Assembly (NCBI GenBank): GCA_015501605.1
Contig: JADNRZ010000004.1
Span: 1,612,001-1,676,000 of the forward strand
Direction of reading: 5' to 3'
DNA: 64,000 nucleotides
DNA from: Panaeolus papilionaceus
Taxonomy: Eukaryota; Basidiomycota; Agaricomycetes; Agaricales
Part shown: positions 58,468 through 64,000 of the stretch, one piece after another
Position numbering within the stretch: position 1 is the first letter of the stretch
How the letters are laid out: each line of letters begins with the position of its first letter
Made by a program: the position numbers and the translations under genes
The notes under the pieces: generated by a model
Told to the model about the DNA's origin: nothing
Databases searched by the model: none
Seen by the model: only the letters and a program-made list of their open reading frames with translations

Positions 58468-61220
58468 TCAACAGGGATGAGGACGGAGTTGTTGTGGGGC
58501 GGGGGAGCCCAGATAGAGACTAGGGTGCTGCATTGTGAGAGGCCGTAGTTGGCGAATTGCTTCAGCCACGTCATCGACGGCATAGGTCCAAGGTGCACGG
58601 GTTTTAAAAACAGAATATGAATGCAAACCAATGAAAAACAACGCAGCTACAGCGCTGAAAAGGCCGTTGATACCAGGAAGATCGAGTGAGCTCCAATCCC
58701 CCTGTACTCGACGGCTGTTGACCGTCCCATCACTATTCCTCCTCCATGCTGGCTGAACACTGTCCCACCACAGCTTGAAATTTTGCTGAGCACCCTTGAC
58801 ATCTTTTATATCCGGGCGAAATGTGGTCTTCCTCGCATTCTTGATCCACAAGTGGACAAACTCCGGACGATTGGTGGTGGAAAAGCGACCTCTGTCGACA
58901 AAACCACACTCCCTCTCGAATGCCGCCCATTCATCCACCAACTCCTTAAAACCCAAGCCCAGCCAATCCTGCTTTTTAGGACCCAGATCCTTGTATTCCG
59001 TTTGGAATACATGTAGCCACTCGGTGAACCACTTGGGCTCATTCACAGACCCAACCTCGGGATTGGGAGAAGCAGCTGGGTTCTCCTTTTCCGCAGCCGT
59101 TTTCTTTGAGGCACCACTCCTAGCGATACGGGGTCGCTTGGTTACGTTGGTACTTGAGGATGCTTGGGCATTGTGACCAGAAGCGTTTGAGTCGACTCTT
59201 GCTCTCTTCCTTGTTAAGTTGTTCGGAGCAAGTATTCCCGGGTTAGGCGTAGGGTGTTCCGACGGCTGTTGGTTAACCTTCGTGGGCGCACCGGGATTCT
59301 GAGAGCGTAAAGAATGAGGCAGGGGGTTGCTTAGGGAATGTGGCGGAGGCTGTGAGGGATCCAGCAGTGGTGCATTTGTTTTCCTCAAACCATCCAAGGC
59401 AGGATTGACGGCTGGAGGAGCAGGAGCGAGATTGAATGCTGGGGCTGAGAAAGGTGGTGCCGGGACCGAAGAAGGATGGGAGACAATCAAAAGCGGACGG
59501 GGAGGCGAATCAGGACGTGGAGGAGATGGAGGAGGGAAATCGTTACCCGGAGGAGACCCGGGAGGAGAGAAGAGGGGTGAGGGTGACCGGGGAGGGGATG
59601 CGTTGCGTGAAGGAGACAGAGATGGGGAGCGGCTAAGGGGTGGACCGGAGCGTGGTGCCAAAACAGGGGCTGCTCGACTGAGAAAGGACAGTTCCGAAGG
59701 TTTAGGATTGATGGATGGATGTGGAACCGGATCTATTCTTCCCTGAGGAGAAACAGGACCAGATGTAGTTGGTATGTTGCTAGAGGATGCCGTTGTGGAT
59801 GTGGGTTGATGAGTGACAGATGAAGCATTTGGGTTTGTACGGGTAGAAACAGTGGGGACGGGAGGTGCTTCCAGTGGGGTTGAAATCTTCGATTGACTTG
59901 TGGACGGTGGAGGAAAATCCAGGGAGTACACATTCGCACCCTGTGATTCTTCAACAGTGCCTGAGAGCCCTTCAAAGGGTGAATCGCTGGGTAAAGCACG
60001 GCTCTTGCATTCTTCCACACCTGCAAAACAAGACGTAAGATGAACAAGCATAGAAAAATAGCGAGAGAAACACTACTCACTGTAGCAGTTCTTCAAGAAG
60101 TCACTGAATATAGGCCCGATATACTTTGCAAATCGCACACTTTCAGCCCTACCAAAATTCATATGAACATCACCTGTGGTGGTACCAGAGTGAACACTAA
60201 TGATTGGTTAGAAAAGAAGATGAGCAAGTAAAGACGTCAATGCATACCTTAAAACGCTGAGCGTTCCACCACGAGTAGGCTCAGGGCCACCCGCAATAAG
60301 AGTGGCCTTCCAACCTGTAGCACTGCATATACCGTCGAGAATAGGTTGAATAAAACGAGTAAGGGACTCGATACATCTGTAAAATATGGTTCAAAAATGA
60401 AGCAGTGGAAATAAGAGACCGACATACGTACCGCTGGCGATCTTGCGGATCCACAGATGGGCCACTCTTGACCCTCTCTTCCCACTCAGCCACCTTCGCG
60501 CTGTGGTCTTGCTTGGAGATCTGAAACCATTCCTCTCGCTCTGCTTCAGGTAGCTGATTGAACAGGTCCTTGGTGACTGTAGATCTGAGACCCGCCAAGC
60601 CGCTCCTTCGGTTAACCTGGACCCTTTTTACACGCTCCTCCAACTCGGTGTTGATTTCAGAAAGCGCGGTTTTGCGCCAATAATTTGCAGCTGGGAGTTT
60701 CGCTGGTCGACCAACACTAACCCCCGTGAGCTTGCATAGAAGGGCATAATAAGGATTTTCGGCACCCGATTCCTTTGGGTCAATGTCGTGGTCTTTGAGA
60801 TACTGATACGCCAGGCGACGTTTGATTTGCTAAGGCGTGGAGAATAATCAACACAACATTCCAAATCAAGACATTGACACTCACTGCGGTTCGATACACG
60901 ATCAATTTCCGCCTTACTTCGTGCTCTTGCACGGCTGTGATGTATTCATCTGGCGACATAGTCTCTTGATCTGGCTCTGGGTATTCGTCGTCTGCTTCAT
61001 TGTCATCAACGCTTGCAAGAAATTCTGGGGTGGGATCGACGTCGTGCGAGAGTGAAGCTGGAAACCTCTTGAAGTACTTTCGGACAATAATAGCTGCAGC
61101 ATCCGCAGCGTATCCGCCTTGGACTCCAGATTCATAATCGCCCCTCTGCTCATACAAGAAGGCTTTTCGAATACCGTGAAAAGAGCCTGGGTGCACCATA
61201 TGAATATCTGTTGCAATCAT
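58468..61220 (-). CDS. Two-module protein of an agaric-type family, unknown function
   Basis: 843 residues in five exons: 61220..60885, 60829..60432, 60376..60248, 60196..60081 and 60020..58468. Module 1 (residues ~1-320): HMVHPGSFHGIRKAFLYEQ, YFKRFPASLSHDVDPTPEFL, a YRTA/QIKRRLAYQYL junction and GVSVGRPAKLPAANYWRK, then a VHSGTTTGDVHMNFG segment. A ~310-residue Pro/Ser-rich linker with SPPRP-type repeats and a basic KRPRIARSG follows. Module 2 (near the C-terminus): KWFTEWLHVFQTEYKDLG, WAAFERECGFVDRG, RPEFVHLWIKNARK and FKLWWDSVQPAWRR. Both modules recur, in my memory, in many agaric proteins without function, often near transposon-like genes. No catalytic motif is evident. Possibly nuclear. 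Diverges from the gene at 62123. Confidence 0.75.
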
Positions 61221-62122
61221 AACATCAGATCAACGTGGCATGTGCAGACTGCGGGCTTGGGCCTACCTGAACAGTGATAGGGCTGCCTAAAAACAAGTAG
61301 GCGATGGGGGAAAGCCGTCACGCGCAGATCCAATCAAATGTAGGTGACGTGTCTGGGCTGGGTGAGACGAGATTTAATGGCTAGCACCCCACGTAGTGGA
61401 AGCTTTGGCGACACGGAAAAGTCGAGCAAACAACCGGTGGTCTGAAGAATACGACCAACGGCCACCGGATTACAAGGGACAGACAGGTCTGGTCTGTTGT
61501 GTGGGTGAGTTTAGAGCTGTCATTCATGAATTCAACGTCTATACCTTACCAAATGCAAAGACGAGCCCAAGGAATATGAGCAAGGCAGGAGTCCAATTGG
61601 CAGGGTCAACCACAATGTCGACGGTGGAGAATGAAATAGAGACGATGTGAGCACGAGGCTAGTAAAGGTTGGGGCTACAGAAGTGGAACACTTGCGGTGA
61701 GACCGGGGATATCGACCAGCACACGCAAACAGATGCAGAAGTAACAGGGAAAGGGGGGAGGGAGGGTTATTTCAAGACGAGTGGGTAAATTCAAGGACAG
61801 AATGTCGATTCCACTCGTTCGATTTTCTATTTTTTTTCTATTTTTTTTGTTGAAAACCAGGCCTTTTCAATTCATTGGCGAGTCGGAGTTACCGCCCACT
61901 TAGTCACTGCTAACCACCTGTTTGCCTCGTCCAAAGCTCCGTTTCAGGGATGCCTGATCTTGCATTTACTGGATCTTCGATTTTGAGCCCAGTTCACCCC
62001 ATCCAATTTGCGTAAATATTCCCACCTAAATCACATATATACCAGAGCTAACAACGTTTTAATCAGCATCATCCAGCTTCCCAATATCCCTCTATCAAAC
62101 CAAGACACCGCTCACGCACGCC
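61221..62122. promoter_or_regulatory. Divergent promoter interval
   Basis: 902 bp between divergent starts at 61220 and 62123. A plus frame of 84 codons at 61396-61650 has no motif. The end holds a TATATATA-like sequence near 62034 and an inr-like pyrimidine run, likely the core promoter of the downstream gene. Confidence 0.4.
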
Positions 62123-63265
62123 ATGAACCTCTCTTACACTACTGGCAAATACATCCGCTCCCGACGTGAGGTAGAAGCAGGTATGCCCTCCCCATGTGCA
62201 GTATTCAGCATGTTGCTCAACGATTTCATTATAGAACGCTGTCGTCAGCAAATCGCAGAGGAAAGGGCTCTCAGGATGCGCTTGGCTCAGCGCCGTATGG
62301 CTGATCTCGCACAAGGTTACCCCAATGATCCCTCGTTTGAGGCCATGGTTCAACGGGGCGTTGCTCGTCTTGATTTAGCAGCATCCATACGAAACGAGAC
62401 ACCCAATCCCATCCCCATTGCAGACCTTCTCCGTGAGGGTATATTTGAATTCCGTATGCAGCTCAGCAATGCAACAACCAGCCCATCCGAGGGTAACGAC
62501 CACAGCCCCAAATTCCCCTCCAGTTTACGAACAGTATTTGCACCTAAACCACAGGGGGCAATGGATAAGCCATTTACGCTCAGGGGAGTAGCCGAACTGC
62601 TTGCACGTAATTCACCTGAGCCATCCCCCCCTCCACTCTCCCCAACCCCCTCTCCTTCTCCCCCACCGCTCAGAGAACCAAGCCCTTCCTCTCCTTCTCC
62701 CCCACCGCTCAGAGAACCAAGCCCTTCCTCTCCTTCTCCCCCACCGCTCAGAGAACCAAGCCCTTCCTCTCCTTCTCCCCCACCACTCAGAGAACCAACC
62801 CCGCCTCCTCGTCATCACTTTAGACCCCTTGACTACGATGGCGATCTCGATCAACCACTTCCGGCCTATAAGAAGAACGGGCCTTTTGTACCAGCGATCT
62901 CCTACCTGCCTTGGAAGACCAACAAAAACTCCAAGCTCCGTTTTTTCGTCCGCAACCGTCCCTCCAAGCAGGTCATGATTGACTCCGACGAAGAAGAACA
63001 AGTAATGAATGCCCTTCTCGCATCTGACAATCCCCCGAAATACGGCGAAATTCCCCAATACGACAATTTCATGGATTCCTTAACCTCGCGTATCGGCGAC
63101 GATATTGTCCAACCCAAGCCGGGTGAGGATCAGGAATTTGATCGCCTCATGACCGAAAATGTTCGCCGTGTTTGTGGAGACCCTGATTGGACGCTTCCCG
63201 GCTCTGAAACGTTCCAGTATGGCACCCCTGGCCAGAGCACCTCCGGTTCCAATCCCTCTAAGTAA
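62123..63265 (+). CDS. Pro/Ser-rich minisatellite protein, unknown function
   Basis: Open from 62123 to 63265 without a stop (380 codons), but an intron is likely at 62181-62234 (54 bp, GTATGC...TTATAG). Removing it joins REVEAE to RCRQQIAEERALRMRL and makes a continuous charged helix, giving 362 residues. After the helix come a Pro/Ser-rich segment encoded by four 39-bp repeats (REPSPSSPSPPPL units), a short conserved-looking part (FRPLDYDGDLDQPLPAYKKN, ISYLPWKTNKNSKLRFFV), an SDEEEQV acidic patch and a low-complexity tail. No known domain. Possibly co-regulated with the divergent agaric-type gene. Confidence 0.7.
   Translation: MNLSYTTGKYIRSRREVEAGMPSPCAVFSMLLNDFIIERCRQQIAEERALRMRLAQRRMADLAQGYPNDPSFEAMVQRGVARLDLAASIRNETPNPIPIADLLREGIFEFRMQLSNATTSPSEGNDHSPKFPSSLRTVFAPKPQGAMDKPFTLRGVAELLARNSPEPSPPPLSPTPSPSPPPLREPSPSSPSPPPLREPSPSSPSPPPLREPSPSSPSPPPLREPTPPPRHHFRPLDYDGDLDQPLPAYKKNGPFVPAISYLPWKTNKNSKLRFFVRNRPSKQVMIDSDEEEQVMNALLASDNPPKYGEIPQYDNFMDSLTSRIGDDIVQPKPGEDQEFDRLMTENVRRVCGDPDWTLPGSETFQYGTPGQSTSGSNPSK
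62651..62800 (+). repeat. 39-bp tandem repeat, coding
   Basis: Three almost identical 39-bp units (62651-62689, 62690-62728, 62729-62767) and a diverged fourth, each beginning TCTCCTTCTCCCCCACCGCT. The 13-residue period keeps the frame, so length variants stay functional. Confidence 0.9.
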
Positions 63266-63275
63266 ACATCTACAG

Positions 63276-63407
63276 TCATATGCTGCTTAACTTAGACAGT
63301 AATCAACCCCCTCTCATTAGAGACGTTTAGAATATTTCGATTCATACACTGCTTAATTTAGACAGTAATCAACCCCCTCTCATTAGAAAAGTTTAGAATA
63401 TTTTGAT
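63276..63407. repeat. 66-bp tandem duplication
   Basis: Two adjacent 66-bp copies (63276-63341 and 63342-63407) that differ at only a few positions. Both contain TTAGACAGTAATCAACCCCC and CTCTCATTAGA. They lie in the 3' region of the minisatellite gene, just after its stop. Confidence 0.9.
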
Positions 63408-63749
63408 AAACAGCTATGCCTATAAATTGATTTACAAATTTCCGTTACTCAAACGCTCTAACCTATTACCCTGTTACATGAATAAAATTGTTCACGGCAA
63501 TCGGATCACTCCTTCATAATGATCTCTTGAGCTGCTGTACATATTAACCATATAACTTCCCAAAACCTCGTACCGCAAAACCGAATGTCATGGTTTCAGA
63601 GTTCTCGGAATATGACCCGATGAAATTCTCTTTACCTCCGTGTTTTGAAAGGCCGTCAATTGAAACTCCACGGTTAAAAAATGTATAGGACATATCTAGA
63701 CTATATGAAACCGGTATGAAGTCCATTGGATACAAACTGGTTCGTCCGT

Positions 63750-64000
63750 TTAATTGTCGGCGCTCTCAATTTGAGCAAGTAGGGTGTCGTACTCTTGTTC
63801 CTCACGAGCTTTGGCTAGCAGCCATTTCTGGTTTCGTCTTGAGAAAAATATGAGTAACGTATGTCGAAATTATTTCCAAAGCCGGCATAAAAACTTACCT
63901 GTACTGCCATGACTGGACCTTGAGTTGTAGACGGTTGCTTGCACGGTAACGGGATTGTGCTTCACGATGACGTTGCCGTCGTGCTTCTGCCTCTTCGGAG
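63750..64000 (-). CDS. Partial basic coiled protein (C-terminal end)
   Basis: Last two exons of a minus-strand gene that starts beyond the right edge: 64000..63899 (continuing outward) and 63837..63750, joined across a 61-bp intron. The visible part is basic and helical: EAEARRQRHREAQSRYRASN, then LQLKVQSWQYR joined to RNQKWLLAKAREEQEY, ending ESADN. The RxxRxxxSRYRxxNR pattern resembles the basic region of bZIP-like proteins, and also a basic repeat often seen in agaric KDZ-transposon neighbourhoods. Too short to decide. Confidence 0.6.

Overview
The window is a fungal nuclear segment, most likely from a mushroom-forming basidiomycete (Agaricomycetes). Nearly every gene is split by short introns of about 50-70 bp with GT...AG ends. 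There is a class I hydrophobin, an expanded set of F-box-like and BTB-like genes, and several families that I know only from agarics. I rebuilt exon structures by hand. The total coding length divides by three for every multi-exon model that could be tested this way (the partial gene at the right edge could not, and the decayed F-box copy and the secreted-protein pseudogene were not totalled).

Region 1-16.5 kb: a secreted PEBP-family protein (minus), mitoribosomal protein Mrp51/bS1m (plus), an Old Yellow Enzyme (minus, 8 exons), a tandem pair of F-box-like genes (one decayed, one with a single in-frame stop), a decayed copy of a secreted-protein gene whose intact relative lies 37 kb away, a multi-pass membrane protein, a SAM methyltransferase, and divergent from it a sphingoid long-chain-base kinase (11 exons). 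Region 16.8-32 kb: two more members of the membrane-protein family (the first frameshifted), a hydrophobin, a small secreted protein, an F-box/LRR-like gene, a secreted A1 aspartic protease, and a second Old Yellow Enzyme with the same seven intron positions as the first. Region 32-45 kb: the NMD helicase UPF1/NAM7 (9 exons), a basic low-complexity protein, a 3.5-kb gene-free interval, and a Ser/Thr-rich single-pass membrane protein with a poly-Q tail.

Region 46-64 kb looks accessory: an F-box relic, the intact secreted-protein gene, short repeat clusters, an SPT5-like protein (acidic N-terminus, NGN-like segment, KOW-like segments), two BTB-like genes (one with an in-frame TGA), a DDE-type integrase protein reading divergently from the second BTB gene, a repeat-rich spacer (hairpins, a G-rich tract, a perfect 25-bp-arm palindrome, an ~18-bp array), a two-module agaric-type protein of 843 residues, a Pro/Ser-rich minisatellite protein, and a partial basic coiled protein at the right edge. 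Housekeeping genes (MRP51, LCB kinase, UPF1) are interspersed with fast-evolving families. The most unusual unit is the block 49.4-58.1 kb, where an SPT5-like factor and a DDE integrase gene flank BTB genes, with structured repeats on both sides.
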